NCBI GenBank assembly: GCA_026419785.1
Contig: JAODTK010005890.1
Span: forward strand, 203,501-267,500
Length of the DNA stretch: 64,000 nt
Direction of reading: 5' to 3'
From: Sclerodactyla briareus
Lineage: Eukaryota > Echinodermata > Holothuroidea > Dendrochirotida > Sclerodactylidae
In this document: positions 13,001-28,000 of the stretch, in pieces
Layout: each line of letters opens with the position of its first letter
Numbering within the stretch: position 1 is the stretch's first letter
Translations under genes and position numbers: made by a program
Notes under the pieces: generated by a model
Seen by the model: the letters and a program-made list of their open reading frames with translations, nothing else
What the model was told of the DNA's origin: nothing
The model's database searches: none

Positions 13001-16000
13001 GATCAGGATTGCATGGGCTGTCTGGAAGCCAAGTGAGGGTTCATCTGGGAACCCTGGCCCCATGATAGTGGATGAGCACCAATGTAACTCGCCGGCTCTT
13101 CTCAAATGGTGGTCAGATGATATTGAGGCAGGGGTGTGGAACTAATTCCACCTGCTACCGGGACCCAATTTACATCCCCTCCAGAAGGACGATCAGTGAA
13201 CCCCAGGCCCGACCAACATTCCTCAGACCCAGGTGGAGCGGAAGGTAAAGTTCAACATGACTGCTCACAGCCAACGACAAGACTACAACTATCCTGTTAA
13301 ACGGACCCTAGTAACCAGTGCATCAAAGCAAAACACGAAGTGAAGACCAAGACCTCACCCATCACAAGGGACAAAGTACCTGCCAGACTAGGAAAAAAAA
13401 AAAGTCTGGCAACCAATGGAATCCTGTTCGTTTACCCGCAAAGCAACATGATACACTCTGCTATTCTTACTCTGATATGTACCTCTGCACAATTTTTTGT
13501 TTAATCTATTGCTAAAACTGTTCTGACCAGTTTAATTGCCAGTACCATTACTTATTTTGAAACCACATGACGTGTTTGATGGAGTAACCCTCTCTCAGAC
13601 GGACAGCCATGGAGTTTTGAAGAGACCAGTCTGGAGTGCTTCATCCCTGTGCTTGACTCGTTGCAGAGGGAGGATCGGACTCTTTGCCATTCTAAGACCA
13701 ACCGAGTTTGAGCTGCAGATTAGGAAAAATTTAAAGAAGAATCTGTTTATATATATGTTCAGACTAATTTGTAAGTTTTCACTCTATACTTGATTTGTGA
13801 GTATGAATGTGAGGTGAATGTGGATGGGATGCTTGCCATTCAAAAACTGATAGAGTTAGGAGCTGGAAATATAGAGCAGTGAGTGTTAAAAAAAAGAGGT
13901 TATTTTCCTATAATTTTTCCAAGTATTGCCATATTCGATTGAAGTATAGACATTTTTAAAACTGTCATAAAGTTAACCAATATTGGAAAATAGCTTCGAT
14001 TAAGGGTTAATCAACGGCTGAGCGCTGTTTAACCTTACATGATAGGCAACCAACTCTAACATTGAGTACCATGCGTTATGATACAGCAAAACTTAGGCCA
14101 GAATAAAAACAAAAATCCCACATATTGCCACAGTCATGCTAAACCAGTCACCCATGTTGGCATCATAAAAATATCTTGTGTCAGTCCATGAGTAACATGA
14201 AAAACCAGAAAGCCAAAAGGCTTAGTGATTCCTTGGACACAACGGTATGGGTGTGTTCAAGTTCTTAATTTCCAAACACCAGTCTCATGCTTAAACTGAG
14301 ATCAATAGCAATAATGTACTAGGAATGTTCAGACCAGCCATGGCAGGTTGGACATAGCCTGATTACAAGGTAAAATTAAGTCTGCCAAAAATACCAGAAG
14401 TTTACCAGCGTATATGATGGACGCTTGAACTGTTGCCTACCAACAATAAATAGCGTTCATATACTCATCATGGGAAGCACACCCACCAAGTTGAAATTGA
14501 TTCCCACCAGGCAGGTTGGCTTAGCCTGATACAAGGGGCGGGGTGGGTACATACACACATACATACATACATACATACACACATACACACACACACACAC
14601 ACGCCACGTGTGACTGGCATAGATTACTTGGGATCCCGTCCAAGGATAAACAAAAAATGTGCCAGGTTTTTTAGAATTGTCTCTAAGTTCTGCATGGGAC
14701 GAAAAGCACATACACTGGGCATAGGCAACCAACAACACTATCCCATAAAAATTGTACTCTCAAGTGATCAGGCACTGCAGTATGTGTCCAAATTCTGAAC
14801 AAGCAAAACACCAGTGAAAGGGTCAGGGCTGACACAAATGAACCAGTAACATGCGATTTTAATATTGACTGTATTGGAATACAAATTTAAAAATTCATTG
14901 TTGTTCACTGGCTAGTTGCTATGTTGTCGTGTTTGTATCAACAAGATTTAACACGATCAGCGACTAATATTGACCAATGCTAATATGACTGAATGACCTC
15001 TGACTTCATTCTGGTGGCGCTGTACAATATACCAAATAAATACACATACTGAAACTGGCTATCGCCAACTGTATGAGAAGAGAGAATATCGCACGACATC
15101 TGCAGACACGTGACGTTCTATAGCATAGTTTGCAGGGCTTTTTTATTTTGCTGGGTTGTATACATGCGTTCAGACATACAGTAAAATCCCGATGGAGGGG
15201 ACTGGAACTGGTATCATTGGTTACACCCTCAACCCGATGACCATTCTGATTGGCTGAATCAATCAGGATCCTCCACAAGTATATCTGAGGAGAAAGTTGT
15301 ATTGCATGGCAAAAACCCACACTGAGGTGAAACGGGATTTCTGGCTGCTCTGGTAGCACTGTGCACACTAAAAATGAAATGTGACATTAAAAACTACAGA
15401 GGTACTCTGGGGGTACTACTTTGTGTGTTTGTGAAACAGTGATTTACCAAGAAAAGTAGATACCAACATTGCATGTTCTAAGGCATTTTGTTTCATTTTC
15501 CACCAATCTGTGAATCTGTTATGACTGTGATACCGAAAAAAGTCACTGGTTCATGTCTGTCTGGAATATATTCCATACAAAGCCTGTAACATTAGGTAGC
15601 TGGGAATGGTTCAGCCCACAAAGCTGCCAGATTTGTTTGCAAGGATCACCGCTGCTCAACTAGCGTCACAAGGCTTCTGCAACAGGAGCGGAAGAATGGT
15701 AATGGTATCAGTGACACTTTAACAAAAACCAAAATATTCCGGGTTCGAATTCCAGCAGTGACCAGACGTTTCCCCCTATGTGGCTGCACTCGCAGTTGTG
15801 ATGGGCGAGTCCTTCGTCTTCACTGCATTTCTGGGGTTACTGGGGTTTAATAACGGATATTTTGCAAATAAGTCGGGGCTGTCCGCTGTTGAGCAGTCAC
15901 GTTGTAGTTGAACTTCCGCTCCTCCAGGGTCCAAGAGAGTGGTCAGTCCTGGAGTTCACTGATAGTTCTTTTCATGAATGGGGATGTTAAACTGGCCGGT

Positions 16001-19000
16001 CCCGGAACAGGTTACACCTCTGCCTCGTAATCACTGAGCACTAGTCAAGAAGAGAAGGCGAGTTATCGCCATTGCTCATCCAAGATCAATTTGGCTAGGG
16101 TTCCTTGATTAGCCTTAGTTGGCTTCCTGAACCTGTAGAAATCAAATCAAATCAAAACATTCTTGCCCAGCCTATTGAACCTGAGAGATGTACAATATTA
16201 GGCTTGAGCTGTTCCATTATTCTACTAACAACTCCTGTCACACATGATCATCATCAGTGAAAGAATGATTGATTGATTGGCTGTTAACACTGATGTCTTC
16301 AGGTGGTCCTTCTGGCCAAGGACAATTCCTAGGTTGGAATGTTTCCAGTTTCACCATGCGAGATTAGGTGGTCCTGCAGTGTCTTCTAGCAATGGTGGGA
16401 TCTTGTCCGATATAACCAATTCCTTGTTACATTTGTGCCTGTTGTGTGCTGGGTCCTATGCAGTGATAACCCTAGTTGATGCTTGCCTCGACAGACCAAG
16501 GACATGACCATCTTCTGCAGTCGATATCAATGGATGTAATACCGAAGGGTAGTATAAAACTGTCTTTCTTATATATTCCTGAAAGCGTTTGACTGGTGAG
16601 GCTTTTAGTCAGTCCTGCCTACCCCAGAAGTGGCTCAATCAGGCTCGATGAAATTCCCCGTCTGCTGGTAGCACCCTGCAAGAAAAACAAAAAGGTTCAC
16701 ATCACAAACCATCGACACAATCGAGCATAACACATAATTAAATGTGAACACATCAAGTAAATGTGAACTGTCAGAGTGTCAGAGCTAAGGGGGAACTTTT
16801 GCAGACCTTATTTGATTCTGAAGATCCAGACATACTTATCGGAACAGAATCCTGGCTTAACCCGAACATACCTTCACATAATATTTGCCGGAATCTTACT
16901 TCATCTATAGAAGGACAGATTAAGGGACAGTCATGGTGGCACTTTCATCGCATTGAAGAATACTCTATTCTCTACAGAGTAAATCCCTACTCCAAGTGAC
17001 AAGGAGCTATTCTGGGTCGAAGTGGGACAACATGAAACAGTCCCATTTAACATTGGTGCTTTTATATCGGCCACCATACTCTAGTGCTTCTTACGTTGAA
17101 GTACTTTATCAGGCGGAGCAACATCCATGTGCAATCGACCAGCCAAATTGCAATAATCATTTTATGTGGAGATTTTAACCGTCCAGATATTAATGGTGTC
17201 CATCATTCTTTTTATTACTGTGGGCTTTATCCTGCTCCAAGCAAAATGCTACTGGACATATGCAGATTTTCAGTCTTCTCCAAATAGTTAGATCTTCCAA
17301 CAGAGGCAATTCATTCCTGACCTCTGCCATTACAAACATACCAATAGGATACTAAAAACTCAAGTAAAAAATGGAATCGAAGTCGCGATCATGACAGTGG
17401 TCGTTTTTTGATGCCTCAATCCATCCCACTCGCTCCCGCCAGTTTAGAAGGAAGTCTATTTTTTCTCAAGGGCAACTTCGAAGGCATTTCAACGGAAGCT
17501 ACGCGCTTTTACCATCACATCTTTCCAACTTCCGAGTCTACCACAGTCACGATGCATGGCTTTTTATTTAACAGCACTGTTTTTGGCAATGGATAAACTA
17601 TTCCGAGCAAACCTCATCATCCTAGATTTACACTCCATGGATTGAGTGGCCAAATTACCGTCGTCAGTGAGAATAAAAAGCAACGCCTCTCGCCATAAGG
17701 CTAAGCGTTCATCAAATCCAGAGGATCACCATGTGTTTCGCAGCTTCCGTAGAGAGCTGGACAGATCTATTAGGCAAAGCATAGAGATTGTCTCTCCATC
17801 ACATTATTTGTAGCAGCCTGGACAGTAATAACACTAACCTTTTTGGAATTTATCAAGTCAAAGCGTAACTCCAGCCAAACTTGGTACTCTAATCAAGGGA
17901 ATATTACTGGCAACTCTCCTATTGAGAAGCTTAAGTGCTAAATGAGTACTTCTGCTCATTTTTTATTACTAAGGAAGATACGACCAATTGCCATCTTACA
18001 ACTCCTGTTGAATGCATTCCATCTCAGACATTGAAATCACGGAACATGGTGTGAAGAAGCTTTTAGTAATCTTCAAGTAAAACAAAGCAAGTGTTCCTGA
18101 TGATGTTTCTCCAAACCTCTAAATGTGCTCCGCTCATTTCACATCTTAGTGGACATACTATCAGAAAAATCTATTAATAACTGGTCAAATGCCTTCAGAT
18201 TGGAAGACTGCTGTTGTTGCTCCCCTTTTCAAGAATGGGGAACCCTTCAGACCCCAACAATTACAGGCCTGTTTCACTTAACTCTTCATCCATGTAAAAT
18301 ATTGGGAACATATTTTTCTCACCACATCATGACTCTATGGAACTCCACCAGCTCATGACCCATGTTCAACATGGATTTAGACAACGACACTTCTGTGAAA
18401 CCCACTGGATATACCGTCAGTGATCTAGCAAAGAATCTAGACTGCAAGGCTCAGACAATGTTGTTTTACTGATTTAGTAAAGCCTTTGAACAAAGGTTTC
18501 CCACAAGCGACTGGCTCAATAAGCTTCAACTTACAGCATTAAGTGGTCCACATTCTCACTTGGATATTCATTTTTTGAACCCATCGTAACCCTCATGTTT
18601 TCATAAATGGTGGCAGCTCTCTTGGAATTGTCTCATCAGGGTCCCACAAGGACTACGAGGGTCCATTGCTGTTCTTCTATAAACTCATGATCTCCGACTG
18701 TTGTAGCATCCACTTTCAGAATGTTTGCTGATGACTGCATATCTACCGGACCATCAATGGCATCAATGACAGTTACATGCTCCAGCAAATCTGGATAATT
18801 TTTTTCGCAATGGAGTAAGAATTGGCAGATCGATCTGAATGCCTCAAAATGCAAGTCAATGATTGTCACAAACAAGAGGCAAGTTTGTACCATCCACAAT
18901 GTAAATTGGACGTACTCGCCTTGAACTGGTGAAAGAACATCCCATCTTGGGGTAACCATCACTTCAAAGCTCTCATGGTCAACTCCTATAAACGATTGAG

Positions 19001-22000
19001 TTGGTAAAGCTTACAAGATCCTTAATCTAATCCATAGACATCTGTATGACTGTGCATACTAAACGAAAGACATTGCTTATAAGTCTCCTGGTTCGTCTCT
19101 GTTTTGAATATAGCTCCTCAATTTTGGGATCCATACCAAGCTTGTAACATTAAGACGCTGGAAAATGGTTCAGCGGCAAAGCTGCCAGTTGTTTGTCAAG
19201 GGCCACCGTCCCCGGGGTTTCAACCCAGTGTTGCCGGCTCCTGCAACATCGTGCCTGGCCTACTTTACAGGAGAGAAGGCGCAATGCACGACTCAGCTGT
19301 TTCATAATGCCATTAACGACATATTGGTTTGGCCCGTTTTCCTGATTTTGTGGAGTTACAGACAGCTTAATCGCACACACGATCATCAATAGTGAATGGA
19401 CTTAACTAAAAACATGTTATTGTTAATACCGACGTCTTCAAGGTGGGTCATTGGCCCAGAACAATTTCCAGATTGGAATGCTCGTAGTCCCTCACTATGC
19501 AGGAATTAGTAGTCCATGGTGTTTTTGTCTGGTGATGGGTGTAAAATTTCTTTCATCATCTTCAACGCTTGACTCCTTCAATAAGCTTGTGCCTGTTGTG
19601 TGCTGTCCCCTATGCATTGATTAACCCTATTTGGTGTTTTCTAGTACCAGACAAACAGACAGAAATTCTTTAACCATCCTAGTCTGGCGTTAAAAGACCA
19701 AATTAATTGTTTTTTAAAGCATTCCTTGAACCTAGGATTGGTGTACTTATCTGTCTATAAAAAATATGCCAGCCTCATCTGAATGAATAATCTGATTGAT
19801 ACTGGAGTGTTGTTGGTGGCGTACTGGAGAAACTTGGCGATGTCGGATATAAAGCAGCAGGTTATCGGGAATATCAAGGTCTTAACACAAGACAATATCC
19901 ATCGTTACATGTGATTCTACGCACCTAGGCACCCCCTATCTGTGAAACCTTTGTTTTTTCCACAAAAACTACCTTTGTCTTGGTTTTTTTTCCTTTTACC
20001 TTCTTGTTTTCCTCCCCTCATAGTTAGCTCTTCAATGATAGCTATCCAAATTATTTGCCACAGAACAAGTTGAATCTACGTACCAACAGCGCCAGAATGT
20101 TCAGATTTGCTAAACTGTGTCATCTACCCCTACATACAATATACTGTAGGAGAAATGACTGGTTCCTCCCCTGCTATCTAGGATCTTGTGTAATAGGGAA
20201 TTACCTGTTTTTCCCCCACCTTTCATACTTTATTTTTTTCCTCTTCAAATTCCAACATCTGTGATTGCAAGTACAGTAACTAACAATACAGAAGCATAGA
20301 TAGTTAGGGTAGAAAAGTTAGATTCCATATGAGTGTGTTGTCATGTTATTAAAGGCCTTACCTTTGAGAGGATTAAAGGCCTTACCTTTAAGAGGATTAA
20401 AGTCTTTTTGGAAGCTCCACACGAGTAGAGTAGTGCTGCCTGGTAAACATTCATGTCTTGGGTGGGGTCCTCTGACTGTAAAATAAACATAGCATAGTAA
20501 CCAAATAGCTGTACCATGCAGATGATGACTCCATGATTTCACTGTAATAAATGTTGTATATCTTCGCATCATCATGAACTGTTTTACGTCAGGAGTCCAA
20601 GTGCGAGCATGGGTAAGACGGGAAAACTCAATAGCACACTTTCCACTCCACCCTATCCTGGGCCACTGCAAAGTCAAGTAGCAAGGTCGCTGTGCACAAC
20701 TCCACTACAAGTCTTCCGAGGCCAACCGCTACCTTGCCAGCCAGCCACCTTAATCTGTCTAGACTTCTTGACCCCAGTGACTGCATCCATCCTTCTACTG
20801 CCGAACCACCTCATTCTACCTTTCTGGACACAATCTCGAATATTAGCTAAACCTAGACAATCCCTTAATCCTCAGATGACTGCCTATCTGTTAGCATCAT
20901 TCTACACACCCATCTAATCATTCTCATATCAATTCTTTGCCGTCTAGCATAGAAAATCTTCCCCTTAATGTGTAGGGAGAAAACTCTAGAAATGAAAATC
21001 GGAAGCAGTTCTCCTCAAGCAAAAAGCAGATATCACAGCCATATTTATGACATTGGTTAATGGTTTAGAAAATTGGAAAGTAAACAAGGAGACTCCCTGA
21101 TGGCTTTCCAACTGTACAGGCCATAGAACATAGCAAATAGACGCTGTACCCCACCGAATTGTGCAGACCTATTCTATGAACGGTACAGCACCGAAGTTCA
21201 TTACGGAACTCCTACGTGACTGACTACACACCTGTACGTACCTCTCCGGTCTCAATTCCAGCTACTTCTCCAGGTCCCAAAATTCAACACCCAGTACTAC
21301 TGAAACAGAGCCTTCGACTTCACTGCACCAGTACTCTAGAACAGTCTCCCAATGCCCATTCAGTCCATAAAGTCTCTGGAGTCCTTCAAAACCGCAGTTC
21401 AAGACCTATCTATTCGAATGACAGTCTGTCGTCCCCATATTTATGCCATTTGTTTATTATGGAAGCACTACTGTTGTTGTTTTGTTGTCTAATTATAAAT
21501 TGCTAATGCATTGATAACCATAGTTGGTGTTTACATAGTACCAGACAAGACAAGAGTTTGTGGAGTGCCTAGAGACGGCTACATATTAGGCGCATAAATT
21601 TGTTATAATTATTATTATTATTTAACCGAACGAGACCTGATTAAAGGATCAGAGGATTGATATATCCCAAGGTCAGGCTCTCTCAAGGACATACTAGCAA
21701 GAAATGTGTTAGTTATCTACTTGAAAGAACCACATAGCTCCTTCTGTTCATTTCAATATGATCAGTACCCCTGCATCAAATATCTTCAAAAACACCAGCA
21801 CTTTTGAATCCCTTCCATTGGCTATGAGGAGTGAGAGAAGATCACCGACCAATAAGACAACCTCAAAGCCCTAGGTTACTCAAGATCACAGGAAGAGAGC
21901 AGTGCTGGAAAGACGGCAACTGTAATAATAGGAAGAACATTAAATGTAGCGTCAGAAACCATTTTTTTGTTTGCATATATCATACCAGCGACCGAGTTGA

Positions 22001-25000
22001 AAGAGCCAAAGAAGCTGTGATGCTACTATAGACAGCTAGCCCAGTATGCCAATGTCCTCAAACCTAATCAAAACCTAATTTTGATGACTCACAGCTTCGT
22101 TGTTAGTAACATCTAGGATCTGTTGCCAGCTATTTCACTGTTATTTTATCTTTTCTTTATTTCTCTCAGGCCTGAGGAAACCTCTCTTGGGATTTGCGAT
22201 GCTTGAAAGATAAGAAAATTTATTACTATTATTATGTAGCATCCATCACTCTGCCATGCATTGGGAGAGCCAGAAAAGCGTGCGAGCACCACAGTATGAG
22301 GTTCAAAGTGTCACAGGTTTGAAGTGATACTCATTCCTGTCCTGTTGTCAGAGAGACAAGGAATGGACCTGCCCTTATGTGTGGGTTCCCCAAATAGTGA
22401 TCAGCAACACAGAAATGCCTTGTGGTTGTCTAGGACCAAATCAAGCCTCAGTGAAAAGCTCTGCAATATTATTCTCCTCTTCTTCCCCCCTCTGCGACTC
22501 ACCAAATCGGGACACTGGTCGAGGAAGGAGCCCATGGTAGCAGCCGCGATGAACTGCATGATCTCTGTGTGCGGGATGTAACCGAAAGGACTGTGTGGGA
22601 GGAATCCGTGGCCAACCTGTATGAAGGAGGAAAACAGGCTATGGTGCTGTCCCGAAGCTGAGCGAGGGCGTTGTTCAGGATTGGGTCTTCCCGTACACCG
22701 ACGACACCGTCAGTGATCACAACAATTCCTGCGAGATGAAAAGTCAGTGGGGTTCACTGGCATAATTGTGGATGGCTGAAACCAATTTTTTTTTTTTTGG
22801 GGGGGGGGGAGAGGGGGGGTCACTGAATTCTAAGTCTAGATACAGAAAGTATCAGAAAAACACTTTAAAATAGAATTTGAAATCTGCACTAAACATTACA
22901 TATATTTTTCAACCATTTCACTTGTTATATACTCAATGGACAGTTGTAAGGTCAGGATGTACACCATGAAGCAATGTTATGAAGTCAGATTCAAAGAGAG
23001 ATCAGGTATGCATGCCATGGCTCGTTCAACGCCATACATGCCACCAATGACATACCAGCACTGGCAGTGACAGGCAGCAGAGAGCAGTGTCAAGGCCGGA
23101 TTCCATGTTAGAGCATGTTCATAATAGCACTTGCGCCCCCAGACCCATCCCTGTTGAGCTCAACACAAATATTGTAGTCATGACAAACAAAAACTTGTAC
23201 TACGACAGGGCAGAGCCCCAGTTGTTGTTAAGCGTAAGCGATTCAAATCAGAGCCAGTTCCATAATAGCAGATTTAGGCCCAGACCCTTGTCTGCCCACA
23301 CGAGCACCACATGCACACAAACACATTTACAAGCCATGACAAACCAGCCCTAGAGCATGTTTATGAAGCCAGATTCAGGCCAGCGGCATCTTGAAGTCTG
23401 ATCCCACACACATTAGTACAGTTAGACATACCACAGCACTAGTATTGGCCCAGCGGAGCAGAGCTTTTTAAGAAGCCAGAGATACCACACCAGAGAAAAT
23501 GTTCATGAAGCCAGATTAGGCAGCGGCCATCTCAGTCTGCTTCCATAGAACCACACACACACAACATTCTAACATCAGCACATACCAGCACTAGTATGAC
23601 AGGTAGACAGTTTGTAAGCGCAAGCCCGCTACCACACCAGATCATGCCACCTTCATGAAGCCAGATCAGCCACAGCACCTCAGTAGCCCTCCATAGGAAA
23701 ACACACACACACATCATACAGTCATGACATACCAGACTAGTTTGACAGCCGTGGCAGCAGTTGTAAGGAAGGATACCACACTAAGAGTCAGTTCATGAAG
23801 CAAGATTCAGAGACCAGGGCCCATCGCTATTGCGTCAATGCCTGGGGACGACTGCCGCTTTGTGCTCCAGAGTCAATTTCAGTGTCCTCCGTGTATGATG
23901 TTTTGTTCAAACTAGGAAGGAGAAAGGAAAAATTAGCCATATGGCCCTCATCACACGCCGGAAAAAAACACACAATTCTCAGTGACATCATTCAATGCCA
24001 AACCAACTCTTCTCTCTCCTGCCCCCATAGAGGTGATAAAGGAGAGGCGCTTGAACTAGACACATTAAACAAATGTGGGTTTGAGGTCTTGCTAAAGGAA
24101 CAACTCAAAGCGAACAGGCAGTTACACTGTTTAATTTCTTATGACATGCAAACAACAGATTTTTTTTTATGGAACACTTGCCCCCGAGCCCATTGATTGA
24201 ACCTTTTCAAGGCCCAGCAAGGATGCCAGACCTGGATGGTACTGCACATATATTGATCAGCCTGCCAATCCCTCCCAGCTACACGCGAATAAGGCGATGC
24301 TTCTTTGGTCGCCCGCCTATCTTAATGTGGCGGTGGGGGTAATCCACACGAAGACAGCCAACTTGCATTTGGTCTATTCATCGTTTGTCCTTGACTCCAA
24401 AATCTTGTGCCTGAGCGTCAGCAAGAGGCAACTGGCTACCATTTTCGAAGTATTTGGTATGACCCAACAGCGGGGATCGAACCCTGCTACCGCCAGCGTG
24501 GAAGCGTCTGCACGACTCTACCGACTGTGCCAACCACCAGTGACAGAATATTTGCTAGTAGATATGAAAACACAGGAATTAAAATGCATAATGAGCCAAG
24601 AGCCATTCAAGTATGGAATGCTGCCAATAATCAAAAAGCAAGTTATCGTACAATGGACACTTACTTTGGCAATAGCATTGTTCTCAAAGTTTCCAACATC
24701 TTTATGCGAAGATCTTGCAGAACGTCATCAATAGACTCGGCTGACATCAACAGCGCCAACCTTGCACCCAGAACCTGGAAACAAAACAGAATGAATTCTT
24801 GCATTAGGGTAAATTTCATAAACCCATTGGCAAGGCACATTTTCCCTCAAATGTAGAATGCCCTGCCCCCTTTATTCAGTCAAAAGAATGCCCCACTATA
24901 ACATGATAAACATCAGCCTACACAAGTCTAGCAGTGAATGAAATTTCCATGTAAAATGACAGGATGCCCAGAAACGGAGAGGCTTAGACCTTCGACCTAG

Positions 25001-28000
25001 TAATATGACTGTCAATGCACTAAGAACAGTATGGATGATCACAACATGGTAAAGGGTCAACCAATCGAAGTTATATGCCCAACGCCACTGGTAGCCTTGT
25101 TTTTTCTCTAGTTAAGAAATCAAAAAAAAAGCCGCACTTATGTTCCGCAGCAGTTGAGTTCCCCCTTTCAGCTTCAATGCAAACGGAAATTAGAAATATC
25201 ACTGAAGAAGCCCCATGGCCCTACAATTTCATATACGTTTCCTATACAGCGACCTCAGTTTCTGTGATGCAAGTTAGGGTCGCTGACCCGCAGTCGTTTT
25301 TGCTACTATTTAGATATGTAAACATGCCATCTGATCGGCTTGAAAGTGAATTTTAATAACTCAGGAGCGCCGTAGTGACTGCTTTTTTTGCCTATATTTA
25401 CCATCTTCAGTTTATCTAGCAGCCCCCATGGACCCATTTCCAAGTGTGGGCCACGGTAATGCGTTTACCCTTCCCTACAGACGCACCACCACAAGACAGT
25501 TGGTCTCTTTTTTCAAAATTTTTAGGTATGATCCAACCGACCTCCCCCTGCGGCGGGGACAACAACTGACAGACAATTTGGAGTACACGGCATGTCACAT
25601 TGCAATCGGAAAATTCTGTGATGGAAAAAAACCTTTTTTTACTAGTTTATAGCGAGTAGAGGAGCTGATACCTATTCAAGGCCCCAGACAAGGCGAGACA
25701 GCCTGCCGATACTACACCTATGCCAGCTGTGAATCCCTCCCCAGGTACAGAATAAGGCAATGCACTCTTTGGCCCGGTACCTTTATGTGGGGGTGGGGAG
25801 TGATACACCCGGGACGGCCAACTTGCAAATTGCTACCCCTATGGTTATGTACCAGTTCAAGTCCCTTGCAGCGCTACCATTTTAAAGTCATTGGTATGAC
25901 CCGGCCAGCAATAGAATACCGCACGTCTCCCAACTGTGCCCATACTACTCGGATTAGAACGTATCTCCCATGCAGCTGCAGGGGGGGGGAGGGTGATACT
26001 GCGATGGGAGCACCCCCTCCTTCCAGGTGCTCAATTTTTTGGCCAACACAACTAGGCAGACTTGTTGGAGAACTTTCCAAAACCATTGTTTAGAGCTAAT
26101 AAAATCGCTTGCACGTGCCTAAAACACTATACAATCTCGGAAGGGCCCATAATATTAACAATTTGGAGCATCATTTGTTCAAATCTTATCATGTCTGGTT
26201 TGACATGACATGATGATGATTCCTTCCAGAGCAAAGTTCTATCAATAGTTGATATGACCCGCGGACCGGGTATTCACCAATGAAGATTTGATGAGATTGA
26301 AACAATTACCTGTCTGAGTCATGGCTGCCTGCCAAGGGGGTGTAGCGCTATCACTGACATGCCTAGATCTTGGGAGAGAAGCAGAAGGACGAGCCCAGGA
26401 ACAACAAATGCAAACAGTAAGGGCCCATGATATGAATGGAGATGAATTGAAGGACAACTGCAGGATAAATATAGGCGAGGCTAAAATAGCTAGAGAAAAC
26501 TGAATCCGTTCAGTTCAAAACCCAATGTCATATGACTTTCTGTTACAGACTAAGATGGACCCTTACTTGCCAGTAACAACAAGTAAGGCACCCTAATAGC
26601 CTTTCGTTCCCCATGAAATTTAAACATTAATTTCACTTTTGAAGAATATAAGTTTTATGGGAGAGGATTTGCCACCCGTGATGCCTGGAACGCCAGAAAC
26701 CATTCTGTGGAATGTGGAGTTACTCAGCCACAATAGGATATTGGCAAACATAACATAAATTATACTGTTCTTTTCAACTGTGACCTCATGAATATGTACT
26801 ATAGGCGATTACTCTTCAATTTCTCTGCACAATGCGATCTACTCTAAACATTGAAGGCCAAATAAGCCACATAGGAACATCATATTGAAATGGGCGTTTG
26901 GTTTGGAGTTTCCATTGCCCATGATATAATCTCTATTGATACTCAACAAGCTCACAGTTGACCATCATTATAAGAATTAGCGAAAAGTCCACAATTATAC
27001 TAGAGAGCTTCTCTCTTACATGCGCTTGATATGTCTTTTGCTATTTGACGAGTCCTTATGTATCATTTCTATGCCATTCTCATGCTCTTTTACACATTCT
27101 ATGTTCCTAACACATGTGCCCGATCTATGCCCCTACAGTCATATGCTGATTCATATTGTTTATTCTTATAATCTGTTCATGTATGTAGACATTAATTTCC
27201 TTTCATGAGGAGGGGACAATATCATCCATCCATTCCACCATCCCTCATCATCCACCAAACTGATACGACATGAATGACCCGAAGGGTGGTATGTTAGAAT
27301 AGGAGTGCAAAAGGCGATGCTGCCGTGATTGATGTCGAGATGCCAGCCCTGAGCCGTAAATGTTCACGTGCTAAAACAAACTTTTCATTTGATTTCGTTG
27401 GAAAGTTATACGCAGCCCATATGGTCTCTGAAATTGCACATGTTAGCCTCCATGGACCACTGGAAAAAATGCTGTATACATTTCCTGCGGAGGATGACAT
27501 GTGAGCCCACGAGTTGCCTGCCAGTAGATTGTCCACAAATGTTTGATAAAAGCCCAATCATGTTTGTAATCTCTAGTCCCATGCTTACACACGAAGATGC
27601 CGCTAGTGCATGGCAACATGAGAACGAATGCAGAAAATTAGCATCTTAATTTATTCAAATCAGACAATCATTTTAGACACCATCAACAGACAGTACATGT
27701 TGCAAACATCTAGAATGGTTGAATCTGTGGCTACAGACACTGCCCTCATCCTGCTGGCTTTGTGCCACTGGCCACATGTGGTTATGTTACTGGCAACCTT
27801 TCACTCAATTCATCCCACACCATCTAATTTTCATCACCAAACTGACCCAATCCATCCAGGAATTTGATGATTTTCAACATGTGTTTTCAACAAAACCTTA
27901 CTGCGTTGTGAATCTGTGAAAATACGAATTACATACCCAATTGCACTTTGGCACCCACCCCGCCGCAATTGACATCTGCGCAACTTTTTACAGTAGTCCG

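Noticed and set aside
24297-24856. Overlapping 145- and 149-codon plus-strand frames
   Set aside because: They overlap the S3 SINE and run antisense over the well-supported SZT2 exon at 24,665-24,774.
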